Assembly (NCBI RefSeq): GCF_900103485.1
Contig: NZ_FNHW01000001.1
Location: 345,418-409,417 of the forward strand
Direction: 5' to 3'
Source: Fictibacillus solisalsi
GTDB lineage: Bacteria > Bacillota > Bacilli > Bacillales > Fictibacillaceae
Length of the DNA: 64,000 bases
In this document: positions 42,060 through 51,654 of the stretch, one piece after another
Position numbering within the stretch: the stretch's first letter is position 1
How the letters are laid out: each line of letters starts with the position of its first letter
Translations under genes and position numbers: made by a program
The notes under the pieces: generated by a model
Seen by the model: only the letters and a program-made list of their open reading frames with translations
What the model was told of the DNA's origin: nothing
Database searches by the model: none

Positions 42060-42440
42060 ATGAAGAACATTGCGGGAATTATGTATTACAGTCTGTTTTT
42101 TATTGGATTAATCTTCACGTTAATATTTGCGAATAAAGGCTTGGATAGCACGTTTTCCTTTGCTTTTGTTAGTGGCTTTTTGCTGCTTCTCTTTCTCTCC
42201 TGTATATATTTTATAATTAAAATCCTTTTGAACATCAAAAGTCTGACTCTGAACCAATGGGCAAGAAGAATGCTGAGGTTTCTCTTGCTTGCTTCTTCTT
42301 TCAGCATGGTGTGTTGTGGACTGAACCTGGTGCTGCATCGGCCGGATCCTTTTGACGTTTCTCGCTTGGGAGGGCCAATTGGTACGGCACTCACCATAAC
42401 CTTTTGGGATTTAATGTTTTTGAAAAAAGCAGAAAAATAG
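42060..42440 (+). CDS. Hypothetical four-helix membrane protein
   Basis: The 126-aa protein has hydrophobic helices near residues 5-24, 31-55, 69-92 and 103-120, separated by short charged loops. CAGGAA lies upstream of ATG 42060. It is a single gene ending in a strong terminator. No family recognised. Confidence 0.7.
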   Translation: MKNIAGIMYYSLFFIGLIFTLIFANKGLDSTFSFAFVSGFLLLLFLSCIYFIIKILLNIKSLTLNQWARRMLRFLLLASSFSMVCCGLNLVLHRPDPFDVSRLGGPIGTALTITFWDLMFLKKAEK

Positions 42441-42475
42441 AGGCAGAGCATCCATTCGGTGCTCTGCCTTTTTTC
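42440..42475 (+). terminator. Terminator of membrane protein gene
   Basis: AGGCAGAGCA / TGCTCTGCCT has a 9-nt loop and T6. Confidence 0.9.
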
Positions 42476-42530
42476 ATACACCTTGCGCCAATCCTTTATA
42501 ATAGTAACAGATAGAAAGGCGGTGACCTCT

Positions 42531-44345
42531 ATGAACGACAGCATCAAAACGCTGGAGATGAATTTTGGCAGTGTGAAAAATACGGAGCCTGTATATAAAT
42601 GGATGACAAAGAATCCGCTCTCTCTGAAGAAAACCTCTATGTTAAAAGAGGCGGTTCAAATCATGGATGATCATAAGATTGATGGATTGCCCGTTCTTGA
42701 GCAGCAGAAGTTAATCGGACTAATGACGAAAACCAGAATAGTTCGCTCTCTTCTTGAAGGATCAACAGGTGAAACAGCTGTGGAAAAGGTGATGAAAAGG
42801 GAAATCATTACGATTAGTCCTGAGGATACGATCTCGAAAGCCTGGCACATTAAGGTAGGACGGCTCCCTGTGGTGGACGATACCGGAGCGCTCATTGGAA
42901 TCCTGACGAAAACTGATATTCTGCATTCTTATTTTTATCACCTGAGTCAGCTCCAGGAGACGGTTCATACGGCTGAAACGATGAACACCATTTTAGAAAC
43001 CGCTTACGAAGGGATTGCGGTGATTGATAAGCACGGCATCGTTCTTGAGTTTAACGAGGCGTACTGCCGCTTTGTTGGAAAACAGCGTGATGAAGTTATG
43101 GGTAAACATGTGACAGATGTAATCGAAAATACAAGGCTGCATATCGTAGCAAAAACCGGCATTGAAGAAAGAGGATTTATTCAGCGGATACAGGGACAGG
43201 ACATGGTCGTTCACCGGATTCCCATTGTGAAGGAAAATGAAGTCGTGGGCGCCATCGGGATGCTGATCTTCCATGGAGTGAGCGAGCTGTACAACATTCT
43301 GGGAAGAATGCAGGAGTTATCAAGAAAGGTAACGGAACAGACCTTGCCCGATACAGCAATAGATGCCGACGAGACTTCCTATACCGATATTATCGGAGTC
43401 AGTGAAGAAATTTCAGCAGTTAAAAAACTGGCGCAAAAAGCAGCCCGCACCCCGTCGACAGTGCTTATTACAGGGGAGAGCGGTACGGGAAAAGAGATGT
43501 TCGCCAAAGCGATTCATCAGACAAGTCCTTTTGCGGAAGGTCCGTTTGTCGGCGTGAACTGTGCTGCCATCCCCGACCACTTGTTGGAAGCGGAGCTCTT
43601 CGGTTATGAAGAAGGTGCGTTTACTGGTGCCAGAAAGGGAGGCAAGCCCGGAAAATTTGAACAAGCGCACAAAGGAACCCTTTTTCTTGATGAAATTGGG
43701 GACATGCCGGCACTCATGCAATCAAAAATCCTTCGTGCTCTTCAGGAGCGGACGGTTGAGCGAGTAGGAGGCTCAACAAGCCAACGCATGGATGTACGGA
43801 TCATTGCCGCCACCAACCGGCCATTGGAACAAATGGTGCGGGAAGGAACCTTTCGGGAAGATCTGTATTACCGTCTGAACATTATCCGGCTGGAAATACC
43901 GCCGCTCCGGAAGAGAAGGCGCGACATTCCTGTCCTGCTTGAGCATCATCTGAAATCTTTCTGCCAGGCATTTAAATTAGAGCCTATGGAATTTTCAAAT
44001 GCAGCAATGAAGCTGCTAATGAATTATGAGTGGCCGGGCAATGTGCGCGAGCTGGTCAATACGGTAGAGATGCTGGTCAGTCTGGGTGAAGACCGTGTCA
44101 TAACAGAAACAGAGGTTCCAGCCCGGTTCCATCAGTCGTTTACGCAAACAGAAGTAGATCAAGAGCGACCGGAAACCTCTGAACAAAGGAATCTGCTGGA
44201 TGAACTGAAACAGAATGTAAGACAGCAGGAACGGGAGAGAATTCTTCAGGTATTACAAGAGACAGCGGGAAATAAAGCAGCAGCGGCAAGAAGGCTCGGC
44301 ATCCAGCGCTCAACATTATATGAGAAGCTTAAAAAATTACAGTAG
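42531..44345 (+). CDS. Sigma-54-dependent activator with CBS pair and PAS domain
   Basis: The 604-aa protein has two CBS motifs (residues ~20-135; MDDHKIDGLPVLEQQKLIGL and HIKVGRLPVVDDTGALIGIL), a PAS domain (~150-255), and a sigma-54 AAA+ domain with Walker A GESGTGKE (residues 315-322), the sigma-54 contact loop GAFTGA and LFLDEIGDMP. The C-terminal Fis-type HTH is NKAAAARRLGIQRSTLYEKL. ATG 42531 follows AAAGGCGG. It lies directly before an operon with a sigma-54 promoter and so is its likely activator. CBS domains suggest adenylate sensing, PAS a small ligand. Confidence 0.93.
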   Translation: MNDSIKTLEMNFGSVKNTEPVYKWMTKNPLSLKKTSMLKEAVQIMDDHKIDGLPVLEQQKLIGLMTKTRIVRSLLEGSTGETAVEKVMKREIITISPEDTISKAWHIKVGRLPVVDDTGALIGILTKTDILHSYFYHLSQLQETVHTAETMNTILETAYEGIAVIDKHGIVLEFNEAYCRFVGKQRDEVMGKHVTDVIENTRLHIVAKTGIEERGFIQRIQGQDMVVHRIPIVKENEVVGAIGMLIFHGVSELYNILGRMQELSRKVTEQTLPDTAIDADETSYTDIIGVSEEISAVKKLAQKAARTPSTVLITGESGTGKEMFAKAIHQTSPFAEGPFVGVNCAAIPDHLLEAELFGYEEGAFTGARKGGKPGKFEQAHKGTLFLDEIGDMPALMQSKILRALQERTVERVGGSTSQRMDVRIIAATNRPLEQMVREGTFREDLYYRLNIIRLEIPPLRKRRRDIPVLLEHHLKSFCQAFKLEPMEFSNAAMKLLMNYEWPGNVRELVNTVEMLVSLGEDRVITETEVPARFHQSFTQTEVDQERPETSEQRNLLDELKQNVRQQERERILQVLQETAGNKAAAARRLGIQRSTLYEKLKKLQ

Positions 44346-44355
44346 CACGATCAGG

Positions 44356-44391
44356 GTGTCCGGAATGTCATACACATACCGGACGCTTTTT
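44356..44391 (+). terminator. Dyad GTCCGG-ATGT / ACAT-CCGGAC: terminator and possible activator site
   Basis: Arms GTCCGGAATGT and ACATACCGGAC (one mismatch) with a 5-nt centre are followed by GCTTTTT, so this can terminate the activator gene. Its symmetry and its position 65-91 bases upstream of the sigma-54 promoter also fit an upstream activating sequence. Confidence 0.65.
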
Positions 44392-44448
44392 GTATGAATT
44401 ATCCTACACTCATGAATTTTTTCGGCTTAATGAAAGGGTTCTCTAAAT

Positions 44449-44464
44449 TGGCACGGTTCTTGCA
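44449..44464 (+). promoter_or_regulatory. Sigma-54 (SigL) -24/-12 promoter
   Basis: TGGCACGGTTCTTGCA fits TGGCAC-N5-TTGCW at every position. It lies 38 bases before the Fe-ADH start. Confidence 0.93.
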
Positions 44465-44501
44465 AGGATAATAAAGTGTGAAAATTGAAAGGAGGAACAG
44501 C

Positions 44502-45704
44502 ATGAAGAAATTTGCAGAATTTCGTATGCCTAATGCTTTGTATTACGGCAGGGATGCCCTGGGTAAATTGGGAGAGGAAGCGGCCGGGCTGGGCGAAAAG
44601 GTGTTATTGATCAGTGACCGTGTGATGGAGAAGATTGGCCATGTGAGAAAGTGCGAGGAACTGCTTGAACAGCATAATCTTCCCTTTGTTTCTTACCTGG
44701 ATGTGAATACAGAACCGACCGATCTGCACGTAAAAGAGGCTCTTGAAATTTGTCTTGAAGAACAGTGTGATGTGATCGTTGCCATCGGCGGAGGCAGCTG
44801 TATGGATACCGGAAAAGCGGTCGCCGTTGTGGCGTCAAACGGTGGATATATCGGGGATTACAGAAGGGGAGCAAAGAAAATTTCAGAAAAACCGCTTCCG
44901 TTCATCGCTATTCCTACAACAGCCGGAACCGGTTCGGAAGTGACCGACGTGACTGTGATTACTAATACAAAAGATGACATTAAAATGATGATCAAGGATT
45001 CCAACTTTCTGCCGTGCACCGCAATTGTGGATCCGATTCTTACACTTTCTACACCCAAGAATGTAACCGCTGCCACAGGGGTTGATGCCCTATGCCATGC
45101 GATTGAAGCGCTCATTTCAAAAAAGAGCCAGCCGCTCACGGATGATTTTGCACGTTCGGCCATTGCATCCATTACAGGTAATCTTCGGACAGCGTATCAT
45201 CAACCGGAAAATGTGGATGCAAAGGAGGAAATGGCACTTGCTTCCATGCAGGCAGGGCTTGCGTTTTCAAACGCATCCGTCACCCTTGTTCACGGCATGT
45301 CACGGCCGATTGGTGCTCTGTTTCATGTGCCTCATGGTGTCTCCAATGCCATGCTGTTACCGGCTGTACTGGAGTTTAGCAAGCGTGATGCGATGGATCA
45401 GCTCGCTGCCATTGCCCAAATCATTAAGCCGGGACTGGACAAGCAGGACAAGGAGGAGCTTGCGGATATCGCCATTAAGGAAATTAAGAAACTGTGCGCT
45501 GATCTTCAAATTCCTAACCTGAAGAGCTGGGGAGTGGATCAGGAAGCGTTCAAACAAGTCATCTCTAAAATGGCTGCTGATGCCCTTGACAGCGGAAGTC
45601 CGGGAAACAATCCGCGTGTACCGACACATGAAGAAATCATGGATTTATACCTGATCTGTTATGACTATGATTTCAGTATCTCATCAGCGATGATTCAATC
45701 TTAA
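44502..45704 (+). CDS. Iron-containing alcohol dehydrogenase 2 (sigma-54 operon)
   Basis: The 400-aa group III ADH has VIVAIGGGSCMDTGKAVAVV, IPTTAGTGSEVTDVTVI, TGVDALCHAIEALIS and LVHGMSRPIGALFHVPHGVS, covering NAD(P) binding and Asp/His metal ligands. ATG 44502 follows AAAGGAGG by 6 bases. Followed by an acylating semialdehyde dehydrogenase and a GntP permease, it probably oxidises a hydroxy acid to a semialdehyde. 3-hydroxypropionate or 3-hydroxyisobutyrate would fit the next enzyme. Confidence 0.9.
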   Translation: MKKFAEFRMPNALYYGRDALGKLGEEAAGLGEKVLLISDRVMEKIGHVRKCEELLEQHNLPFVSYLDVNTEPTDLHVKEALEICLEEQCDVIVAIGGGSCMDTGKAVAVVASNGGYIGDYRRGAKKISEKPLPFIAIPTTAGTGSEVTDVTVITNTKDDIKMMIKDSNFLPCTAIVDPILTLSTPKNVTAATGVDALCHAIEALISKKSQPLTDDFARSAIASITGNLRTAYHQPENVDAKEEMALASMQAGLAFSNASVTLVHGMSRPIGALFHVPHGVSNAMLLPAVLEFSKRDAMDQLAAIAQIIKPGLDKQDKEELADIAIKEIKKLCADLQIPNLKSWGVDQEAFKQVISKMAADALDSGSPGNNPRVPTHEEIMDLYLICYDYDFSISSAMIQS

Positions 45705-45728
45705 ATAACAACAAGGAGTGGAATAGAC

Positions 45729-47189
45729 ATGTCTTCTATTACTAAAGTGGAAACCTTAAAGAATTTTATCAACGGTGAATGGGTGGAGTCCCGTTCCAAT
45801 CAAACCGAAACGGTGCCGAATCCGGCAACCGGAGAGGCGCTGGCTGAAGTACCGCTATCCAATCGTGAAGATCTTGAGCTTGCGGTGAAAGCGGCAGAAC
45901 GTGCCTTTGAATCCTGGAGCCAGGTGGCGGTTCCAAAACGTGCACGCATCCTTTTCCGTTATCAGCAGCTGCTAGTGTACCATTGGGATGAACTGGCCCG
46001 CCTGATTACAGAGGAGAACGGTAAGAGTTACGGTGAAGCTTATGGAGAAGTTCAGCGTGGTATTGAATGCGTGGAGTTTGCGGCAGGTGCTCCATCCCTC
46101 ATGATGGGCTCTCAACTTCCGGACATCGCATCAGGTATTGAATCCGGCATGTACCGTTATCCAATCGGGGTCGTTGGCGGCATCACACCGTTCAACTTTC
46201 CAATGATGGTCCCTTGCTGGATGTTCCCGCTCGCCATTGCTTGCGGAAATACCTTTATTTTAAAACCGTCTGAGCGTACGCCGCTGCTGGCTAACCGGTT
46301 GGCAGAGCTGTTTAAGGAAGCAGGTCTTCCTGATGGTGTGCTGAACATCGTTCACGGTGGCCGTGATATAGTAAACGGCATTCTCGAGCATGAACGCATT
46401 CCGGCCATCTCATTTGTCGGTTCACAGCCGGTTGCCGAGCATGTGTACAAAACAGGTGCTGGGAATGGCAAACGTGTGCAGGCACTTGCTGGTGCAAAGA
46501 ATCATAGCATCGTGCTTCCGGATGCCGATATGGATCTTGCGGTAACAAACATCATCAACGCTGCGTTTGGTTCTGCCGGTGAACGTTGTATGGCATGCTC
46601 AGTTGTGGTGGCTGTCGGTGAGATTGCAGATCCCCTTGTGGAAAAGCTCGTCAAGGCGGCGGAAGAACTGACTATCGGAAATGGCATGGATGAAAATGTC
46701 TTCCTTGGACCGGTCATCCGCCAGTCTCATAAAGACAAGACGCTGCAGTATATTGATAGCGGTGTAAAGGAAGGAGCAGCACTAGCTCGCGATGGCCGTA
46801 ATGATCAGGCATGCGATATGCCGGGGTACTTTGTAGGACCAACGATTTTTGACAACGTTAAAACCGAAATGAAGATCTGGAAGGATGAAATTTTCGCACC
46901 TGTGCTTTCAGTGGTCCGTGTCAACGACCTGACTGAAGCCATCAAGCTGACGAATCAATCTGATTTTGCCAATGGTGCCTGCCTGTTTACCGACAGTGCA
47001 AAAGCGGTCCGTCAATTCAGGGATACGATCGATGCCGGGATGCTTGGTGTGAACATGGGCGTTCCTGCACCGATGGCGTTCTTCCCATTCTCCGGATACA
47101 AGAAATCCTTCTATGGTGATCTGCATGCGAACGGCAAAGACGGCGTGGAGTTTTACACACGTAAAAAAATGCTGACAGCGCGCTACTAA
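45729..47189 (+). CDS. mmsA: CoA-acylating (methyl)malonate-semialdehyde dehydrogenase
   Basis: The 486-aa aldehyde dehydrogenase has the MmsA/IolA arrangement: [40 protein letters not shown] and the catalytic Cys287 in [11 protein letters not shown], with [20 protein letters not shown] at the end. It converts malonate semialdehyde or methylmalonate semialdehyde with CoA and NAD to acetyl- or propionyl-CoA plus CO2. No inositol or valine genes surround it, so it serves the adjacent ADH. Confidence 0.93.
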   Translation: MSSITKVETLKNFINGEWVESRSNQTETVPNPATGEALAEVPLSNREDLELAVKAAERAFESWSQVAVPKRARILFRYQQLLVYHWDELARLITEENGKSYGEAYGEVQRGIECVEFAAGAPSLMMGSQLPDIASGIESGMYRYPIGVVGGITPFNFPMMVPCWMFPLAIACGNTFILKPSERTPLLANRLAELFKEAGLPDGVLNIVHGGRDIVNGILEHERIPAISFVGSQPVAEHVYKTGAGNGKRVQALAGAKNHSIVLPDADMDLAVTNIINAAFGSAGERCMACSVVVAVGEIADPLVEKLVKAAEELTIGNGMDENVFLGPVIRQSHKDKTLQYIDSGVKEGAALARDGRNDQACDMPGYFVGPTIFDNVKTEMKIWKDEIFAPVLSVVRVNDLTEAIKLTNQSDFANGACLFTDSAKAVRQFRDTIDAGMLGVNMGVPAPMAFFPFSGYKKSFYGDLHANGKDGVEFYTRKKMLTARY

Positions 47190-47213
47190 GACTAAGACTG
47201 CAAGAGCATGAGT

Positions 47214-47259
47214 GATGGATGGGCATGCCTGTAGAAAGGCATGTTCATCCGTTTTTTTA
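47214..47259 (+). terminator. Internal terminator/attenuator in sigma-54 operon
   Basis: ATGGATGGGCATGCCT pairs with AGGCATGTTCATCCGT (with G-T and other mismatches) around a 6-nt loop, then T7. It may lower permease expression relative to the enzymes. Confidence 0.75.
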
Positions 47260-47282
47260 ATATTTAAAAAAGAGGTGAGGGT

Positions 47283-48731
47283 ATGGATCTCCTTATTATC
47301 CTGTTAGCGCTTGGCTTACTGATGTTTGTGGCATATAGGGGTTTCTCGGTTATCCTGTTTGCGCCCATCTGTGCTTTGTTCGCTGTGGTGCTGACAGATC
47401 CATCGCAGGTTATGCCATTCTTCTCGAACATTTTTATGGAGAAAATGGTTGGCTTTATCAAACTATATTTCCCGGTGTTCCTGCTTGGAGCCATTTTTGG
47501 AAAGCTGGTAGAGATGTCCGGTGTGGCCGCATCGATCGCCAAAACCATCGTGCAGTTTGTTGGAGCGAAGAGAGCGATTTTAGCCATCGTTTTGATGTGT
47601 GCCATTCTTACCTACAGCGGAATAAGCTTATTTGTTGTTGCCTTTGCCGTATACCCTTTTGCCGTGCATCTTTTCCGTGAAGCGGATATCCCGAAGCGTC
47701 TGATCCCGGGTGCGATTGCTCTTGGTGCTTTATCTTTTACTATGGATGCGCTTCCAGGGACACCGCAGATTCAAAACGTAATACCGACGAGCTTTTTCGG
47801 GACAACCATTTATGCGGCACCGGTGCTTGGAGTTATAGGAGCTGTGTTTGTTTTCACGCTGGGGATCCTTTATTTGCAGTCTAGAAGCAAAAAAGCCCGA
47901 AAACAAGGTGAAGGCTACAGCGGACCGATCGGAGCTGAAAGTGAAATGGCAGCTGCTGCCCAGGCGGTACAGGATGAGCCCCAATACCACAGGGAAGAGA
48001 TGCAGCAGCACGTATCACCCCTCCGGCAGGCGCTGGCGTTTGTTCCTTTAATTCTGGTTGGTGTGATGAATAAGGTGCTTACCATCTATATTCCCAAATG
48101 GTACCCGAATGGATTTGATTTCGCTTCCATTGGCTTAAAGGACTTTGGCAAGGTTGATCTTAGTCAGGTGGCGGGCATCTGGGCGGTAGAATTGGCCTTG
48201 TGCATGGGAATACTGGCGACCATTGCCTACAATTGGAAGGGAGTAACCACCAACTTCCAGAAGGGCATTAACGCCAGCATCGGAGGCGCTTTGCTCGCAG
48301 CGATGAATACCGGGTCTGAATATGGTTTTGGAGGCGTTATTTCTTCACTGCCGGGATTCGGTGTTGTGCGTGACACAATTTCCCATACCTTTACCAATCC
48401 GCTGGTCAACGGTGCGGTAACCACGAATGTGCTGGCCGGCATCACCGGGTCGGCTTCTGGCGGCATGGGGATCGCCCTTAGTGTCATGGGAGATCAGTAT
48501 GTGAAGCTTGCCCAGCAGTTTGACATTCCGATGGAGGTCATGCACCGAATCGTGGCGATGGCGTCCGGCGGGATGGATTCATTGCCTCATAATGGTGCGG
48601 TTATCACGCTTCTAGCGGTTACCGGATTGACCCATAAGCAGGCCTATCGTGACATTTTTGCTGTCACAGTGATCAAAACCATCGCTGTCTTCTTTGTCAT
48701 TGGTGTCTACAGCCTGACCGGCCTTGTATAA
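47283..48731 (+). CDS. GntP-family organic acid:proton symporter
   Basis: The 482-aa protein has about twelve to fourteen helices. Family segments include GAIFGKLVEMSGVAASIAKT, SFTMDALPGTPQIQNVIPTS and VMASGGMDSLPHNGAV-like AMASGGMDSLPHNGAVIT. A hydrophilic insert lies at ~200-240. This branch resembles YxjC-like hydroxybutyrate/gluconate carriers. With the ADH and MmsA it likely imports a hydroxy acid. GAGGTGAGGG stands before the ATG. Confidence 0.88.
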   Translation: MDLLIILLALGLLMFVAYRGFSVILFAPICALFAVVLTDPSQVMPFFSNIFMEKMVGFIKLYFPVFLLGAIFGKLVEMSGVAASIAKTIVQFVGAKRAILAIVLMCAILTYSGISLFVVAFAVYPFAVHLFREADIPKRLIPGAIALGALSFTMDALPGTPQIQNVIPTSFFGTTIYAAPVLGVIGAVFVFTLGILYLQSRSKKARKQGEGYSGPIGAESEMAAAAQAVQDEPQYHREEMQQHVSPLRQALAFVPLILVGVMNKVLTIYIPKWYPNGFDFASIGLKDFGKVDLSQVAGIWAVELALCMGILATIAYNWKGVTTNFQKGINASIGGALLAAMNTGSEYGFGGVISSLPGFGVVRDTISHTFTNPLVNGAVTTNVLAGITGSASGGMGIALSVMGDQYVKLAQQFDIPMEVMHRIVAMASGGMDSLPHNGAVITLLAVTGLTHKQAYRDIFAVTVIKTIAVFFVIGVYSLTGLV

Positions 48732-48732
48732 A

Positions 48733-48772
48733 GAAAAAAGAGCATCCGGGAGCTTCCGGGATGCTCTTTTTT
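48733..48772 (+). terminator. Terminator of sigma-54 operon
   Basis: AAAAAGAGCATCC / GGATGCTCTTTTTT with a short GC-rich loop. Confidence 0.9.
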
Positions 48773-48848
48773 ATGAAAGGAATAGGGCAAGGTAATCCCG
48801 AATAGATAAAGGGTTAGAAGTGATCAAAGCAAGGGGAGGTTTGATAGG

Positions 48849-49376
48849 ATGAAAAACCATGCACGTGAGATGTATGATTATCATGCTTGGGCGAATACCA
48901 GAATCTTTGAAAAGCTGCGGGAACTTCCGGAGGATTTATACAAAAAGGAAATGAGGCAAAGCATCTTTCCATCTCTTTCAACGGTTATGGTACATATGTA
49001 TTTAACCGACCAGCTCTGGCTGAACATCCTGCGGGGGGAGGACATGAAGGAAGGGATGGAAGCGTCTGATGCGCTGAGAAGAGAGGCTGAAGCTGAAACA
49101 TTGGCTGATATGCACAAGCGCTACACCAAGCTTGCCGAAGAATATAAGGATTATATCGATCACCATGACATGGAAAAGGTATTTACAGTGGATAATCCAT
49201 ACGCGGGACAGCTGGATACAACCCCAATGGAAACGATCTATCATATTTCAACTCATGGAAACTATCATCGCGGACATGTGGCGGCTATGATCCGGCAAAC
49301 CGGAAATACATCCGTCATGCAGGATTATGGACTGTACCTTTATATGAAGAATGCCGACTTTGTGAGCCCGGTATAA
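48849..49376 (+). CDS. DinB-family protein
   Basis: The 175-aa four-helix protein has the three likely metal ligands His in VMVHMYLTD (residue ~49) and STHGNYHRGHVAAMIRQ. It is closer to the classical DinB/YfiT-type family than the protein at 41321. AAGGGGAGG precedes the ATG. Function in damage response or thiol transfer is unproven. Confidence 0.86.
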   Translation: MKNHAREMYDYHAWANTRIFEKLRELPEDLYKKEMRQSIFPSLSTVMVHMYLTDQLWLNILRGEDMKEGMEASDALRREAEAETLADMHKRYTKLAEEYKDYIDHHDMEKVFTVDNPYAGQLDTTPMETIYHISTHGNYHRGHVAAMIRQTGNTSVMQDYGLYLYMKNADFVSPV

Positions 49377-49390
49377 CATATGCAAGAAAT

Positions 49391-49428
49391 TAAAATCTGC
49401 CTCCTGTGGAAAAAGGAGGCAGATTTTA
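49391..49428 (+). terminator. Terminator of DinB gene
   Basis: AAAATCTGCCTCCT / AGGAGGCAGATTTT is a perfect stem with an 8-nt loop. Confidence 0.9.
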
Positions 49429-49688
49429 CTGTGTACACCAGGAAAGTACTTTTGTAAAATAGTTGGTAAGTTTAAAAGAAATATAGTTTTAATAAACAGG
49501 AACGCTGGTAATTAAGCTCCTCCAGGCAGAACCAGGACTATTTTCACCTGAATTATCTAAAATTTGGCACAAATTGGTTTCGCAGCAAAAAAGAAGGGTA
49601 AAAAGGAAGTGGGGTTTTTAGGAGGAAAGTCCAATATATGGAGTCCTACTTCTTTTTTAGAATAGAGAATAGAAAGGCAGGAGAAGGG
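49429..49688. other. Upstream region of the effector island
   Basis: No gene is supported here. An AGGAGG at about 49620 precedes ATG 49638, which is in frame with the effector gene and would add 17 residues; the GGAG-AAGGG site at ATG 49689 is better spaced. No terminator or promoter stands out. Confidence 0.4.
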
Positions 49689-50831
49689 ATGAGTCGTGTA
49701 AACGTCGTACCAGACGAACTAAAAGCGCTCGCTTCGGATGTGAAAAAACTGGAAGCGAAGAGCAAAGCCATTAAGTCCAATCTGCAAATGAACTATTATT
49801 CCATGCAAAACCACGGAGGCGGAATCAATCTGTCTGCCATCAGTCCCCTCTATAACAGCCTGATCCAGGAGCTCGATCATTACGGGAGCCTGTTAAACGG
49901 AGCGGAAGAAGTCGTAAAGCGTACAGAAACACAATTTCGTGAAGCGGATCAGAAAGTGTTCAATGCCGATAGTTTTACCGCTTTCTTGAGCGGTACTGCA
50001 TTTGCTGGAATTAGACAAGGGGTTGCAAGCGTAAGTAAAGGAATTAAATATGGCAGAATGACGACGGCTTTGTCCATTAGCCAATATCTCAAATGGAAAT
50101 ATGGTTTTACGGCCATTTTTGATCCCGCTGGCCGAAAAGGTCGTGGAGCATATACGCTATCCTCAAAGAATACCAAAGACATTGTAGCTATTTCTAAAAT
50201 GCTAAAGTTGAATAAAGATGATGATGCTTTTATCAAATATATAAAGAATGGTTTCAAATTTGATGATTTGAAGACGACCAAATCACAAATAAAAAAGGCG
50301 AAGACAGCGATCTATAAGCTGCCAGATTTTGTCGCTCACCAAGAATATAAGAAAGACTTAAAGAACATTGGTTTTACAAAAGCTGTAGGGAAGCAAGCAT
50401 GGACCGGATTTAAATCCTCCTATGCCGACAGTGTGAAAACTATTAACCCAATGAAATGGAAAGACACCTTTAAAGAAGTTGGCAAGGTGGGGAAAACTGT
50501 AAAAGGACTAGCAGTTGTAGGATCTGCTTTATCCATTGCCAATAATGTGGTTGAAGCACAAAAAGATGGATGGCAAGCCCATGATGCAGTTGATATTGTA
50601 ACGGATTCAGCCGTCGATATGGGAGGCATTGCAGCAGCTGCTGCAACAGGTGCCGCTGTTGGGTCATTGATTGCCCCTCCGATCGGAACCGTTGTTGGAG
50701 CAGGGGTAAGTGTTATTGCCTCTTATGGCTTAAATACGAAGTTCGATGCGCTAGGTGGCGAAAGTGTAGTTAGCGCTGCTAAGAAAGGTGTCAAAAGTCT
50801 AACCCATAAAATAGGCTCTATTTTCTGGTAA
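49689..50831 (+). CDS. Candidate type VII secretion effector (WXG/LXG-like N-terminus, membrane-active C-terminus)
   Basis: The 380-aa protein begins MSRVNVVPDELKALASDVKK and forms a helical hairpin of about 95 residues (ending KRTETQFREADQKVF), as in WXG100/LXG-type secreted proteins. It lacks a signal peptide. The middle (~110-290) is basic and helical. The C-terminal part holds two glycine/alanine-rich hydrophobic segments (KGLAVVGSALSIANNVVEA and GGIAAAAATGAAVGSLIAPP then GTVVGAGVSVIASYGL). I see no nuclease motif, so membrane damage is the most likely activity. A polytopic membrane protein follows immediately, as expected for immunity. Confidence 0.65.
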   Translation: MSRVNVVPDELKALASDVKKLEAKSKAIKSNLQMNYYSMQNHGGGINLSAISPLYNSLIQELDHYGSLLNGAEEVVKRTETQFREADQKVFNADSFTAFLSGTAFAGIRQGVASVSKGIKYGRMTTALSISQYLKWKYGFTAIFDPAGRKGRGAYTLSSKNTKDIVAISKMLKLNKDDDAFIKYIKNGFKFDDLKTTKSQIKKAKTAIYKLPDFVAHQEYKKDLKNIGFTKAVGKQAWTGFKSSYADSVKTINPMKWKDTFKEVGKVGKTVKGLAVVGSALSIANNVVEAQKDGWQAHDAVDIVTDSAVDMGGIAAAAATGAAVGSLIAPPIGTVVGAGVSVIASYGLNTKFDALGGESVVSAAKKGVKSLTHKIGSIFW

Positions 50832-50854
50832 TATTTTTTAAGGTGGAGAAGTAC

Positions 50855-51643
50855 ATGTGGGACATTAAAGAGAAGAATTTGAAGGGGTTTAAAAAAATAT
50901 GTCGTACCCGTCTATCTCCGGATGGGATTTCAGGTTTCATGATTGGAGCAACCGTTTTTTGCTCATTGATGATGTTTTTTATTTTTGCTGCTTTATATCG
51001 GTTTGGCTGGAAGTATTACTCACAACCGATAGAGAAAAATATTGTTGCTCTGGAGTTAACGCTTTACGGATTACAACTTGTTTTTCTCATTCTTTTTCTA
51101 TCTCCAAAGGCAGCTTTTAAACTGCAGAAGTTTCAATCTCTGGTTTTACTGTTTTTTGCATTTCAAACGGGCACGATTACATTTACCATGTTTGTGCTTC
51201 CTGGAATGACGGATTATTCTACCAATCAAACAACATTAATGTACATTGGTCTTTTAATCGCAGGTGCTTTTGTAGCACATATCTTAACCACTCTGGACAC
51301 TTTTAAGCAAGCGGGAGAGGGAGCTTTTAACGATGAGAATTCCTCATTTTTAACTAGCAAAATGAAGGTTTGGATTATAGTAGGATCTGCCGTCTACACT
51401 TTGATATTGGCAATCATGATTATCAGCCTTAATGATTATGGACTCAATATTTACTTTGGTTATGCGATAGCTACAATTGTTATGTACGCCATGGCTATGG
51501 GCGCGGCTGAATTTCAATTGTTGGCATATTGCAAATTTAAATTTCCTTCATTTCACGTTTCATGGGAAGAACATCGACGGAAAAGACAGAAATATTCAAA
51601 GAAAAATGTAAATCGTAAATCCAAAAATAAGCGGTTGAGTTAG
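50855..51643 (+). CDS. Polytopic membrane protein, candidate immunity protein
   Basis: The 262-aa protein has about six helices (near residues 27-53, 68-88, 96-118, 128-150, 174-196 and 204-226) between a charged N-terminus MWDIKEKNLKGFKK and a very basic tail. ATG 50855, after AAGGTGGAG, is preferred over an in-frame GTG at 50843. It lies 23 bases after the effector gene. A truncated relative follows. Self-protection against a membrane-active toxin is inferred from position and topology. Confidence 0.62.
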   Translation: MWDIKEKNLKGFKKICRTRLSPDGISGFMIGATVFCSLMMFFIFAALYRFGWKYYSQPIEKNIVALELTLYGLQLVFLILFLSPKAAFKLQKFQSLVLLFFAFQTGTITFTMFVLPGMTDYSTNQTTLMYIGLLIAGAFVAHILTTLDTFKQAGEGAFNDENSSFLTSKMKVWIIVGSAVYTLILAIMIISLNDYGLNIYFGYAIATIVMYAMAMGAAEFQLLAYCKFKFPSFHVSWEEHRRKRQKYSKKNVNRKSKNKRLS

Positions 51644-51654
51644 AACAATTAACT

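Noticed and set aside
49560-49585. TTTGGCACAAATTGG upstream of the effector gene as a sigma-54 promoter
   Set aside because: TGGCAC is present, but the -12 element reads GGTTT without GC.
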